Source: CAIUPE01 sp046092445
GTDB taxonomy: Bacteria; Pseudomonadota; Alphaproteobacteria; Rhizobiales; Beijerinckiaceae
DNA length: 64,000 nt
Reading direction: 5' to 3'
Assembly (NCBI GenBank): GCA_046092445.1
Contig: JBJTDR010000017.1
Span: 1-64,000, forward strand
Shown: one piece after another, positions 35,222 through 43,416 of the stretch
How positions within the stretch are numbered: position 1 is the stretch's first letter
Layout of the letters: each line of letters opens with the position of its first letter
The notes under the pieces: generated by a model
What the model was told of the DNA's origin: nothing
The model's input: the letters and a program-made list of their open reading frames with translations, nothing else
Databases searched by the model: none
Made by a program: the position numbers and the translations under genes

Positions 35222-35706
35222 TGTTTCATCCCCAGATTATGACTGTTGCCTACATCTATCGCGATACTGCGATTCCGGCCGGACCCTGATTGCAGACATC
35301 CCCGCAGCGCGCGTCGCAACGAAGTCGCCGACACCACCCCGATCCATCCCCGACGGTTTGAGACGGGAAACCCGAACCAGATCGGTCGCAGATCACGATC
35401 ACCGGATTACGAAATGACACACATAATATACTCAATGTCAAAATCTTTTCGCGACAAGAAAATGAACTTGCCGCGAAATGACGGGTTCCGAGTCCCCAAG
35501 CCGGATCGTGCTGCAAGGCGCTGAACGTATCGCGCCCGACCGTGTATCAACGTCGTCGATGGTGTGCGCGGACCAAAAGGCAAGTGCCGGAAATACTTCC
35601 CCTTGCGAAAAAATGTTACCTGTGAATACTTGTTTACATGATTGAGGTTGGATGCGGGGCAGTAAAATCCATGTCTTGCGGCGAACCATTTGGAAAGGCG
35701 GAACAC
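35222..35706. other. 485-bp divergent intergenic region between permease and tmm
   Basis: No coding signal is convincing here; short ORFs in it lack ribosome sites. The middle part (about 35410-35480) is AT-richer and holds TTTCGCG at 35447-35453 facing CGCGAAA at 35472-35478. Near the tmm end lies TGTTACC...TGTTTACA (about 35614-35638). No clean sigma-70 promoter was found for either gene. As a long gap between two divergent genes of the amine pathway it is the expected site of regulation, but no regulator gene is in the window. Confidence 0.5.
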
Positions 35707-37047
35707 ATGATGAGAGTAGCAATCATCGGCGCGGGTCCGAGCGGGTTAGCGCAGTTGCGCGCGTTCGAATCAGCAAAGACGGCCGGACATGACGTTCCCG
35801 AACTCGTCTGCTTCGAAAAACAGGATAATTGGGGCGGCCTCTGGAATTACACATGGCGCACCGGTCTCGACGAATATGGCGAACCTGTGCACGGGAGCAT
35901 GTACCGCTATCTCTGGTCGAACGGTCCGAAGGAATGCCTCGAATTTGCCGACTATTCCTTTGAAGAGCATTTCGGTCGCCCGATCCCCTCCTATCCGCCG
36001 CGCGCCGTCCTTCATGATTACATTGTCGGCCGGGTCAAAAAGAGCGGTGTTGAAAAATATGTCCGCTTCCGGACCCCCGTTCGGAACGTCACTTATGACG
36101 ACAGGATCGGCAAATTCAATGTCACCTCGAAAGACCTGAAAAATGACATCCAGACAACCGAGCAGTTCGATTATGTCGTCGTGGCATCCGGCCACTTCTC
36201 GACGCCAAATGTGCCCGAATTCGAAGGTTTGCGCATGTTCCCGGGCCGTGTCATGCATGCGCATGATTTCCGGAGTGCCGACGAATTCACCGGCAAACGG
36301 CTACTGTTGATCGGTGCCAGCTATTCCGCTGAAGATATCGGCGTCCAGTGCTACAAATACGGCGCAAAGTCGGTCACCTTCAGCCACCGGACCAAGCCGA
36401 TGGGGTTTGCATGGCCGGAAGGCTTCAGGGAAGTCCCGCTGCTGACAAAGCTTGTCGGCAAAGTGGCACACTTCAAGGACGGATCGACGCAGGAAGTCGA
36501 TGCCATCGTTCTCTGCACCGGTTATCTCCACCACTTCCCGTTCCTGCCCGATGATCTCCGGCTCAAGACGAATAACCGGCTCTATCCGCTGAACCTCTAC
36601 AAGGGCATCTTCTGGGAAAACAACACCAGGCTCATGTATATCGGCATGCAGGACCAATATTACACCTTCAACATGTTCGATGCGCAGGCCTGGTACGCGC
36701 GCGACGTGATGATGGGCAAGATCAAACTACCATCCACTCAGGAAATGCACGCCGACACGCTGAAATGGCGCGAGATGGAAGAGAAGGTCGCGGATCCTGA
36801 AATGGGTATCGATTTCCAGACGGAATACATGCGCGATCTTCTGGCGCCGACAGATTATCCGCGCCTCGATATCGACAAGGTCGCAGCCCTGTTCAAGGAA
36901 TGGGAGCACCACAAGGTCGAGGGCATCCTCACCTACCGTGACCACTCCTATCCGTCGGTCATCACAGGCAACATGGCACCGGTTCACCATACGCCGTGGA
37001 TGAAGGCGATGGACGACTCGCTGGAAGCCTTCCTCGCGACAAAATAA
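35707..37047 (+). CDS. tmm: Trimethylamine monooxygenase
   Basis: Flavin-containing monooxygenase that oxidises trimethylamine to TMAO with NADPH and O2; 446 residues. FAD motif IIGAGPSGLAQLRAF (6-20), FEKQDNWGGLWNYTWRTGLD, YRYLWSNGPKECLEFADY, the FMO fingerprint FPGRVMHAHDFR, the NADPH site LLIGASYSAEDIGVQC and LCTGYLHHFPFL. Long stretches agree with the Methylophaga enzyme as I remember it (IGMQDQYYTFNMFDAQAWYA, MAPVHHTPW). AAGGCGG lies eight bases before the ATG at 35707; the ORF opens at 35638. A strong terminator follows. Confidence 0.95.
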   Translation: MMRVAIIGAGPSGLAQLRAFESAKTAGHDVPELVCFEKQDNWGGLWNYTWRTGLDEYGEPVHGSMYRYLWSNGPKECLEFADYSFEEHFGRPIPSYPPRAVLHDYIVGRVKKSGVEKYVRFRTPVRNVTYDDRIGKFNVTSKDLKNDIQTTEQFDYVVVASGHFSTPNVPEFEGLRMFPGRVMHAHDFRSADEFTGKRLLLIGASYSAEDIGVQCYKYGAKSVTFSHRTKPMGFAWPEGFREVPLLTKLVGKVAHFKDGSTQEVDAIVLCTGYLHHFPFLPDDLRLKTNNRLYPLNLYKGIFWENNTRLMYIGMQDQYYTFNMFDAQAWYARDVMMGKIKLPSTQEMHADTLKWREMEEKVADPEMGIDFQTEYMRDLLAPTDYPRLDIDKVAALFKEWEHHKVEGILTYRDHSYPSVITGNMAPVHHTPWMKAMDDSLEAFLATK

Positions 37048-37088
37048 TCGACAATCTTCGAGAGCGTATTGCTTTCTGAACGCACCCC

Positions 37089-37121
37089 AAAAAGCCTCCG
37101 GTTAAACGCCGGGGGCTTTTT
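37089..37121 (+). terminator. Rho-independent terminator after tmm
   Basis: AAAAAGCCTCCGG and CCGGGGGCTTTTT pair (one mismatch region) around a short TTAAACG loop, ending in a T run. It lies about 40 bp after the tmm stop and makes tmm a single-gene transcript. Confidence 0.88.
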
Positions 37122-37207
37122 AGTGAAGTAAGCCTCGCAAGGCAGTTTCATGAATCAGCAGCTATGGGTTAAGAGCATTTCATGATCATCCGAAGGATTA
37201 ACACTCA

Positions 37208-38077
37208 TTGATTGCAACGTCGGCCCGGCGTCTTCTCCTGCGGATGCGGAATCTCGTGCGTTTCTACGCCCGGGAGTGCCCGACCCTTGCCGCCGCCATC
37301 GCCTATCAGATGATGATGGTCTTTTTTCCCGGCCTTCTGCTGGTCAAGTCGCTGAAGGAATGGTTCGGCGTCAAACCCGTGCCGCGCTTTTCTCCGATCT
37401 ACACGGAGATCGACGTCCCGAACTCCATCGAAACATTGGTCAACGGCTTTCTCAAGAGCGCGCAGGGTTTGACTGGCATGGGCAAGCCCATTGCCGGCAT
37501 AGTGCTCGTGCTCTTGGTGCTCAACGGCCTGTCGCGGGTGTTTTCCGAATACTACAACGCGTCAGCGCTTCTCTTTGATAAGAACAAATCATTTCTGCGC
37601 AACCGGATCGTTGGCGGCATCGCCTCCGTCTTCGTGCTCGTCTGCGCCATCGGCGTCTTTCTCGCGCTCAACGGCCCATTGGTCTCGCAGCAACCGCATA
37701 TTTTGAAAAATTACGGCACATTTATCTCAGTAGCGAGCACCTGTGTGTCGTTCCTCGTACTCACTGCAAGCGTTGCGATCTTGCTCACCTTCGTCGCACG
37801 GAGGGAACTCTCCAAGCGCGCCATATGGGGCGGTGCGATCATGACGGTCACCGGGTGGATGCTCGCGTCATTCCTGTTCCTTCAGCTCGACTTCTACTTT
37901 GCCGTCCAGCAGAAATTCTACGGCGTCGGCGCGGCGATCATCACCTTGCTGCTCTGGTTCTATGTCACCGCCTTCATGCTGTTGTTCGGACTCGGATTCG
38001 CCTTTTTCGTCGTGGAAGGAAAGCGTGAACGGCGTCTCGACAACGGACCCATCCCACTGCCCGAAAGCGCCACGTGA
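37208..38077 (+). CDS. YihY/BrkB family inner-membrane protein
   Basis: 289 residues with six predicted helices in the YihY (formerly ribonuclease BN) pattern. FYARECPTLAAAIAYQMMMV is at the N terminus, and a central SRVFSEYYNASALLFD is followed by two helices. ARRELSKRAIWGGAIMTVTG and YGVGAAIITLLLWFYVTAFM close the domain. Function in this family is unsettled; the old RNase BN label is wrong. TTG start at 37208 with AAGGA about 10 bases upstream, so the start is only probable. Stands alone between a terminator and an unknown gene. Confidence 0.85.
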   Translation: MIATSARRLLLRMRNLVRFYARECPTLAAAIAYQMMMVFFPGLLLVKSLKEWFGVKPVPRFSPIYTEIDVPNSIETLVNGFLKSAQGLTGMGKPIAGIVLVLLVLNGLSRVFSEYYNASALLFDKNKSFLRNRIVGGIASVFVLVCAIGVFLALNGPLVSQQPHILKNYGTFISVASTCVSFLVLTASVAILLTFVARRELSKRAIWGGAIMTVTGWMLASFLFLQLDFYFAVQQKFYGVGAAIITLLLWFYVTAFMLLFGLGFAFFVVEGKRERRLDNGPIPLPESAT

Positions 38078-38252
38078 CCATCAGGCGGTCGCCGCCCATG
38101 ATCGTCTTGACGGTTCGTCGGACGCAATAGGAAAAGCCCGGGGATCTGGCCGGTCAGTGCCGCGCCGTTCGTCGAGAGGCGCGAACGGTAATCGTTCCAC
38201 TTCTTGCTGAGGACGGAATTGCCCTCTAAACTGTCTCGTTACGTTCTCGATC

Positions 38253-39188
38253 ATGCCATTTCCGAACCATAGGCTCCCCCGCACAATGTCAGGAAACCGA
38301 AGCAAAACTTCAGCAACATACGGCATTCTGCAAAATGTGCACGTCGATAACCTGTCAGAACCAGTTTTCTGCGCCGAGAAGGATAATATCACCCTCAATT
38401 TTACACATGAGGCCATTCGCAGTTTCCGCATTCAGGCCGTTCATCCGGCCTTTATCGGAACCATCGTCGCAGATCGCTGGGCACCCGATTTCGCCGAGTG
38501 CGATATGTCCTCCGACCCCGTCTTTGCCGCCGAGCCAAAGCGCGTCACCTTTTTCGAGACGCCTGATCTTTGGCTGACGGGATTGACCTACCCATCTTTC
38601 TGGCGACCGAACACAGTACCGGTCCGCATCGGTGAAACAATCATCGAGGGCTTGCACCTCGTTCAGCTCTGGGTGCGCCATCAGGAACGCGCCGAAGAAG
38701 TTTTCGTTGTCTACCCGCCCGACGGATATTGTCGGGCCCGGCCCCTGCCCCCGCCCCATCTGCGCTGGACGGCCTATGGCAGCTCGTTTCTCGTCGGACC
38801 GGTCGAGACACAGATCAGGCCGATTGTCGCATTCAAGGGCATCTCGTTCGAGCCCTCAACACGCGCATTCACATTCGAGTTCGACCGCGGCGGCAGCGCG
38901 ACAGTGGTGCTGACGTCGCTCGACACCGACAGGATCATCCTCGATATCGCGTTTGACGGACGGACAACAGATCATCCCTTCGCGGCACTCCGCTCCATGA
39001 ACACGATGGAAATCAATTGTGATGTCGCCCATGTCGGCTGGCATTCAAAAACCGAGAAGGGCTGGAACGAGGCTCCGATCATGACCTTTCAAGGCGGCTC
39101 GGCTTCCGAGCTTTGGGCCGGACGCAAAATCGCCTCGCGCCACAATACAAGCGCGCCCGATATGGTCTTCTCAAGATTCCGGGCCTGA
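38253..39188 (+). CDS. Conserved-looking protein of unknown function
   Basis: 311 residues without signal peptide or membrane helices. Composition suggests a beta-rich soluble protein (SFLVGPVETQIRPIVAFKG, RGGSATVVLTSLDTDRIIL). I recognise no family motif. Codon use resembles its neighbours and the frame is long and clean, so it is a real gene. The ATG at 38253 or the one at 38286 may be the start; neither has a good ribosome site. The 175 bp upstream contain nothing I can name. Its only downstream neighbour, a CBS protein, is convergent. Confidence 0.75.
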   Translation: MPFPNHRLPRTMSGNRSKTSATYGILQNVHVDNLSEPVFCAEKDNITLNFTHEAIRSFRIQAVHPAFIGTIVADRWAPDFAECDMSSDPVFAAEPKRVTFFETPDLWLTGLTYPSFWRPNTVPVRIGETIIEGLHLVQLWVRHQERAEEVFVVYPPDGYCRARPLPPPHLRWTAYGSSFLVGPVETQIRPIVAFKGISFEPSTRAFTFEFDRGGSATVVLTSLDTDRIILDIAFDGRTTDHPFAALRSMNTMEINCDVAHVGWHSKTEKGWNEAPIMTFQGGSASELWAGRKIASRHNTSAPDMVFSRFRA

Positions 39189-39206
39189 TCACCGAAGGTC
39201 CCGCGC

Positions 39207-39635
39207 TCAGGCCGTCGCGATATAGGTGCGCATCGCATCCGTTTCCGCTTCAATCTCGGCAAGCCTTTGTTTGACGACATCACCGATTGAGACAATGCCG
39301 CAGAGTTCGGTCTCGTTGAGCACCGGCATATGGCGGAAGCGGCCATTGGTCATCGCGTCCATCACCTCAACGAGGGGCGTCTCGGGCGAACAGTACGTGA
39401 AATCGGCGGTCATATGAGTCAGAACACTGTCACCCAGCGCCTCGGGTCCCCGCATCATGGCGCGCAGAATATCACGCTCCGAAAGAATACCGCGCAGGGC
39501 CCCGTCCGGATCGACAACAGGAACCGCACCGATACGTTTCAGTCCCAGAACCTGAACCGCATCGTCGAGCGTCGCTTCCGAGCCGATCATTTCAACATGG
39601 AAGCCTTTTTCGGCCAATATGTGATGTACCGTCAT
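39207..39635 (-). CDS. Tandem CBS-domain protein
   Basis: 142 residues forming one CBS pair: first repeat from TVHHILAEKGFHVEMI to GILSERDILRAMM, second from DSVLTHMTADFTYCSPETPL to CGIVSIGDVVKQRLAEI. Such stand-alone pairs bind adenine nucleotides and act as energy sensors on partner proteins; the partner is unknown here. The ATG at 39635 has GGGAGG about 6 bases upstream; the ORF opens at 39710 without support. Confidence 0.9.
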   Translation of the reverse strand: MTVHHILAEKGFHVEMIGSEATLDDAVQVLGLKRIGAVPVVDPDGALRGILSERDILRAMMRGPEALGDSVLTHMTADFTYCSPETPLVEVMDAMTNGRFRHMPVLNETELCGIVSIGDVVKQRLAEIEAETDAMRTYIATA

Positions 39636-39789
39636 GCTTACCTCCCGGTCGGCTTTGAAGTTTCTGACTGTCAATGCGCGACGGGTGCGAATGGTTCGGC
39701 CGGGGGACACGGAATTCGAGACGATCGATCAGGTGGCAATCGCCGCCATAAAGCGGATCCGTCGATGACAAGGTTTTACTGGTTCTCCG

Positions 39790-40935
39790 TCAGCGCGCAC
39801 GATACCCGAGCCATAGCGCAAATCCGCTCGCACCGATCAGCAGCGGCACGATAAGATACCCCAGAAAAAGTCCGAAATTGTCTGCCAAGGCTCCCAGAAC
39901 CAGCGGCGTGAAAATGATGGCCGATCCGGTTGCCATCGAGATACGGGCTGCGGCCCGATTTTGGGCATCGGGAGCGGCCGCAAGTGCCAAGGTCATCACA
40001 GTCGCATAGAGATTGGCAATGCCAAGCCCCGTCACAATGAGCCCCAAAAGTGTCAGCCACGCCATCGGCGAGAGCCAGAATATGAAGAATCCAATCAGTG
40101 TCAGACATAGTGACATCAGGGCAAGGCGAAATTCCCCGACGCGGCGGATCAGGACGGTTCCGGCGATCCGGCCAGACAACATGCCGACGGCAAAGCCGAT
40201 CGATCCCAGAACAGCATTGTCCCGTGCGAACCCGCCGACTTTTTCCAGAAAACTCGCGCTCCAGACACCGAAGCAGAATTCAATTCCGACGGACAGGCCC
40301 AGAAGCGTCCAATACGCCCAATAGGCCTTGCCGAGCCGGGCCGACGATGCCCGCGAAGTCGATCGACTGTCTCGCAACGAGACACCGCGAAAGGCTATCG
40401 CCGAACCGATCACAATGAACCAAGCAACCAGACCGACGCCACGCCAACCGCCGGTCGAGGCCGCCGCCCAAACCAGAAGCGGAGCCGCAAGCGCTCCGAG
40501 ATAGCTGAACAGGTTTGACTCCGCAAAGGCCTGACTGCGCCGTTCGCCATGAACATCTGACAGAATCAGGGGCACATAGACCACGATCATCGAGCCGATC
40601 AGCCCCATGAACCCGGCTGCGAGGATGCTCATAATCGGAACAGGTGCAAGCACGATACACGAAAAGCCCAGCGCCAGACTGAGCGCCGACAGGGCGACCG
40701 CCGCCTTCCGGCCCAGTTTTCGCTCAATGGGGCCGCAGATAAAGCCCGCTGCCATCATGCCGATTGCAAAGACACTGGTGTGCAGTGCGCCCTCCGCATA
40801 GCTCAGTTCCATCTCCGCCCGCAAGAACGGCATGATCGGGCCGATCAGCGTCACCTGCAGCGTCAACAGCGCAAGCATGACATAGGACCCCCACGTCACG
40901 CGATCACGCCGGAACGGGACCTGAGCCTCTGTCAT
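39790..40935 (-). CDS. Major facilitator superfamily transporter
   Basis: 381 residues with about twelve helices. The MFS loop motif appears as GPIERKLGRKAAVALSAL between helices 2 and 3, and a second-half version as GRIAGTVLIRRVGEF. FLRAEMELSYAEGALHTSVF resembles the N-terminal part of cyanate or drug-type MFS carriers, but no substrate can be given. I used the ATG at 40935; a TTG at 40950 also opens the frame. It is followed at its 5' side by tRNA-Lys on the same strand. Confidence 0.87.
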   Translation of the reverse strand: MTEAQVPFRRDRVTWGSYVMLALLTLQVTLIGPIMPFLRAEMELSYAEGALHTSVFAIGMMAAGFICGPIERKLGRKAAVALSALSLALGFSCIVLAPVPIMSILAAGFMGLIGSMIVVYVPLILSDVHGERRSQAFAESNLFSYLGALAAPLLVWAAASTGGWRGVGLVAWFIVIGSAIAFRGVSLRDSRSTSRASSARLGKAYWAYWTLLGLSVGIEFCFGVWSASFLEKVGGFARDNAVLGSIGFAVGMLSGRIAGTVLIRRVGEFRLALMSLCLTLIGFFIFWLSPMAWLTLLGLIVTGLGIANLYATVMTLALAAAPDAQNRAAARISMATGSAIIFTPLVLGALADNFGLFLGYLIVPLLIGASGFALWLGYRAR

Positions 40936-40963
40936 TCGGAAAATCAGCAATCTTGATGGAGAA

Positions 40964-41039
<76 letters not shown>

Positions 41040-41160
41040 ATCAAAACGAAAGCGCGGAACACCCCGCGCCTCTGCTGACTAGCAAAGGCCGGAGCGCGAT
41101 GCAAGCACGAAAGCGGATCGCGGTGCGCTCACGACGAGAACCACATCGGAATTGCGCCGT

Positions 41161-42717
41161 TCACACCGCCCGCATCATTTCCCCGCGGCCCTTCTGGATC
41201 TTCATCATCAGCTTGTTCAGCGCCCCGAGATAGGCCCGGGTCGATGCAACCAGCGTATCCGGATCAGCCGCTTTCGCCGTGACCGAACGCCCGTCCTCGC
41301 CGAGCCTCACCGACACTTCCGCCTGCGCGTCCGTCCCCTCGGTGACCGCGTGAACCTGATACAGTTCCAGCTGTGCCTCGTTCGGCACCAAAGCCTTGAT
41401 TGCGTTGAAGCACGCATCCACCGGCCCGTTGCCAGACGCCTGGACCGTCCGGTGATGACCGTCAATATCGAGCGTCAGCGTCGCCAGTTGCGGCCCCTGT
41501 GTCCCGCAAATCACGGTAAGAGACTCCACCTTGATCCGGTCCTTCCCGGTATCGATCTCGTCACCCACCAACGCCTCGATATCCTCGTCATAGACATGCT
41601 TCTTGCGATCGGCGAGATCCTTGAACCTATTGAACGCATCTTCAAAGGCGTTTTCACCGAGTTCGAACCCCAATTCCTTGAGCTTGTCGCGGAACGCCGC
41701 CCGCCCCGAATGCTTGCCCATCACGAGCGAGGTTTTAGAGACACCCACGCTCGCCGGCGTCATTATTTCGTAGGTCTGCGTATTCTTCAGCATCCCGTCC
41801 TGATGAATGCCGCTTTCGTGCGCAAACGCGTTCCGGCCGACAATTGCTTTGTTGTACTGCACCGGGAAGGATGTAACAGCCGAGACGAGCTTGGAGGCCC
41901 GCGTCAGCAAGGTCGCTTCGATCCCCGTCGCGTAGGGCAGCACATCGCCGCGCGTCTTGATCGCCATCACGACTTCTTCCAAAGCCGCATTGCCCGCGCG
42001 CTCGCCGAGCCCGTTGATTGTGCACTCGATCTGCCGCGCGCCACCCTCGAGACCGGCAAGCGAATTCGCCACCGCAAGCCCCAGATCATCATGGCAATGC
42101 ACCGAGAAGATCGCCTTGTCCGAATTCGCAACTCGCTCACGCACCTGCCGGAACATGTCGCGATATTCGTCCGGCGTCGCATACCCCACCGTATCCGGCA
42201 GGTTGATCGTCGTCGCACCCGCCTTGATCGCCGCATCCACACAGCGGCACAAATATTCAATCGGCGTGCGCGTCGCATCCATGGCCGACCACTCGACATC
42301 CGGCACAAGCCCGCGCGCACGCGCCACCGTTGCCGAAATAATCGCCAGCACCTCTTCCTCGGTCTTCTTCATCTGGAATTCGAGATGGATCGGCGAGGTC
42401 GAGACAAAGGTGTGGATGCGCGGCCTGGCGGCGTGCTTCACAGCCTCGCCTGCCCGGTCGATATCGGCATTGATGGCACGGGCAAGCCCCGCCACCGTTG
42501 CGCGCTTGATCCGCTTCGCAATCTCCGAGACAGCCTCGAAATCGCCATTCGACGCAATCGGAAACCCCGCCTCGATAATGTCGACGCCCATGAGATCCAG
42601 CAAATCGGCTACTTCGAGCTTTTCCTCGAGCGTCATGGACGCGCCGGGCGATTGCTCGCCATCGCGCAACGTAGTGTCAAAAATAATAACGCGGTCTTTA
42701 TCTGAATGGGTGGTCAT
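41161..42717 (-). CDS. leuA: 2-isopropylmalate synthase
   Basis: Condenses acetyl-CoA with 2-ketoisovalerate, the first committed step to leucine; 518 residues. The HMGL-like barrel starts VIIFDTTLRDGEQSPGASM (about 10-28) and has the metal-binding HCHDDLGLAVANSLAG. GNAALEEVVMAIKTR follows, then a C-terminal LeuA regulatory domain with TVICGTQGPQLATLTLDIDG that would bind leucine. GAAGGAAAACAAGAG precedes the ATG at 42717; the frame stays open to 42864 through the leader. Expression is likely controlled by the Leu-rich leader upstream. Confidence 0.97.
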   Translation of the reverse strand: MTTHSDKDRVIIFDTTLRDGEQSPGASMTLEEKLEVADLLDLMGVDIIEAGFPIASNGDFEAVSEIAKRIKRATVAGLARAINADIDRAGEAVKHAARPRIHTFVSTSPIHLEFQMKKTEEEVLAIISATVARARGLVPDVEWSAMDATRTPIEYLCRCVDAAIKAGATTINLPDTVGYATPDEYRDMFRQVRERVANSDKAIFSVHCHDDLGLAVANSLAGLEGGARQIECTINGLGERAGNAALEEVVMAIKTRGDVLPYATGIEATLLTRASKLVSAVTSFPVQYNKAIVGRNAFAHESGIHQDGMLKNTQTYEIMTPASVGVSKTSLVMGKHSGRAAFRDKLKELGFELGENAFEDAFNRFKDLADRKKHVYDEDIEALVGDEIDTGKDRIKVESLTVICGTQGPQLATLTLDIDGHHRTVQASGNGPVDACFNAIKALVPNEAQLELYQVHAVTEGTDAQAEVSVRLGEDGRSVTAKAADPDTLVASTRAYLGALNKLMMKIQKGRGEMMRAV

Positions 42718-42796
42718 CTCTTGTTTTCCTTCTTCCAGTCGCCCCGGCTGCTGAGCAGTCACAAGGGGCATGTGCCGTTTGGTTTTCTGAGAACCT

Positions 42797-42836
42797 CCCC
42801 TGAGCGCCCAGGCAATGCCCGGCCGGCCCTCAGGGG
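42797..42836 (-). promoter_or_regulatory. Long hairpin in the leuA leader
   Basis: CCCCTGAG and CTCAGGGG pair over eight bases and enclose GGCC-GGC and GCCTGGG arms that extend the stem, forming a very stable structure. The first arm starts at the stop codon of the Leu-rich leader ORF (TGA at 42830-42832), the position expected of an attenuator element. There is no clean T run after it, so transcription termination is not proven; it could instead act on translation. Confidence 0.55.
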
Positions 42837-42934
42837 TTGGTAAGAAGAAGGAGGCCCAGCGCAAGGCCAGCAGACCCCTGCCGCGCCGTGAAGATGCGCG
42901 TCAAAGGCTCGGCAAGAGTGGCAAATGGGGCCAC
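42830..42934 (-). CDS. Leu-rich leader peptide upstream of leuA
   Basis: A short minus-strand frame ends ...GSAGLALGLLLLTNP-stop, with six Leu among ten codons and four in a row (CTC CTT CTT CTT at 42842-42853) just before the hairpin. Slow translation of this run when Leu-tRNA is scarce is the classical signal for attenuation. The start is unclear: GTG at 42934 (34 residues), TTG at 42904 (24 residues), or GTG at 42970; none has an ideal ribosome site. The reading frame differs from leuA and ends 112 bp before it. Confidence 0.68.
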   Translation of the reverse strand: MAPFATLAEPLTRIFTARQGSAGLALGLLLLTNP

Positions 42935-43009
42935 GGCGAAGGTTCCCGTCTCTCGATCAACCGGCCTCACCCTAGCGCGATCCGATTAATCTTTTCTGTT
43001 GATACGGAA

Positions 43010-43038
43010 ATGATACGGAAATCTAGCGCCTGAAGCAA
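43010..43038 (-). promoter_or_regulatory. Probable leuA leader promoter
   Basis: On the minus strand TTGCTT (43033-43038) is followed after exactly 17 bases by TATCAT (43010-43015), a good sigma-70 match. The -10 lies in a perfect 11-bp direct repeat on the plus strand (GATACGGAAAT at 43001-43011 and 43012-43022), so a second TATCAA occurs 11 bp downstream. Transcription would begin near 43003 and give a leader of roughly 285 bases before leuA. Confidence 0.6.
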
Positions 43039-43184
43039 GTCTCTGCTTGCCGCCTGTCACCACGCTAATCCGCAATACTTTCCATAATTTTGAATCGAAA
43101 TACGCAAATTCCTGCCACGATTGCTCAATATTTTCCATGTAGTGTCAAATCATGCCGCATTGGCATGAGAGCAGGAACAGCGTC

Positions 43185-43412
43185 ATGGAAATCAGCAGCC
43201 TATCCGCAGTACTTCCCGCACGTCCCGTTACCCGTCAGGGTGATGGCCGTTCACCCGAAGATGCGACGCAAGCACAACGTCAGGCAATGATGCAGCAGGC
43301 AAACGCAGCGCTCGAGATGCAGAACAAGCGTGACGAAGCGAAACAGCAAAGTACTGCCGCATCGGGATCGCGCCCCATGGGCGCTAGTTCGACCTTCAGC
43401 ATCTACGCCTGA
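43185..43412 (+). CDS. Small protein of unknown function
   Basis: 75 residues, polar and Gln/Ala/Met-rich (AQRQAMMQQANAALEMQNKR), without signal peptide; probably a helix with flexible ends. The ATG at 43185 has GCAGGAAC upstream. The upstream region includes an inverted repeat CATGCC-N5-GGCATG at 43151-43167 in the 5' leader. The ORF stops 4 bp before the convergent pdxY. Not recognised; the case for coding rests on the start context and clean frame. Confidence 0.6.
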   Translation: MEISSLSAVLPARPVTRQGDGRSPEDATQAQRQAMMQQANAALEMQNKRDEAKQQSTAASGSRPMGASSTFSIYA

Positions 43413-43416
43413 GGCG

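Noticed and set aside
35447..35478. TTTCGCG/CGCGAAA inverted repeat as an operator for tmm
   Set aside because: Arms are 18 bp apart and over 200 bp from tmm, with no supporting promoter; noted only within the intergenic entry.
41152..42705. 517-codon plus-strand ORF opposite leuA
   Set aside because: Arg/His-rich shadow with no motif; leuA on the other strand is unmistakable.
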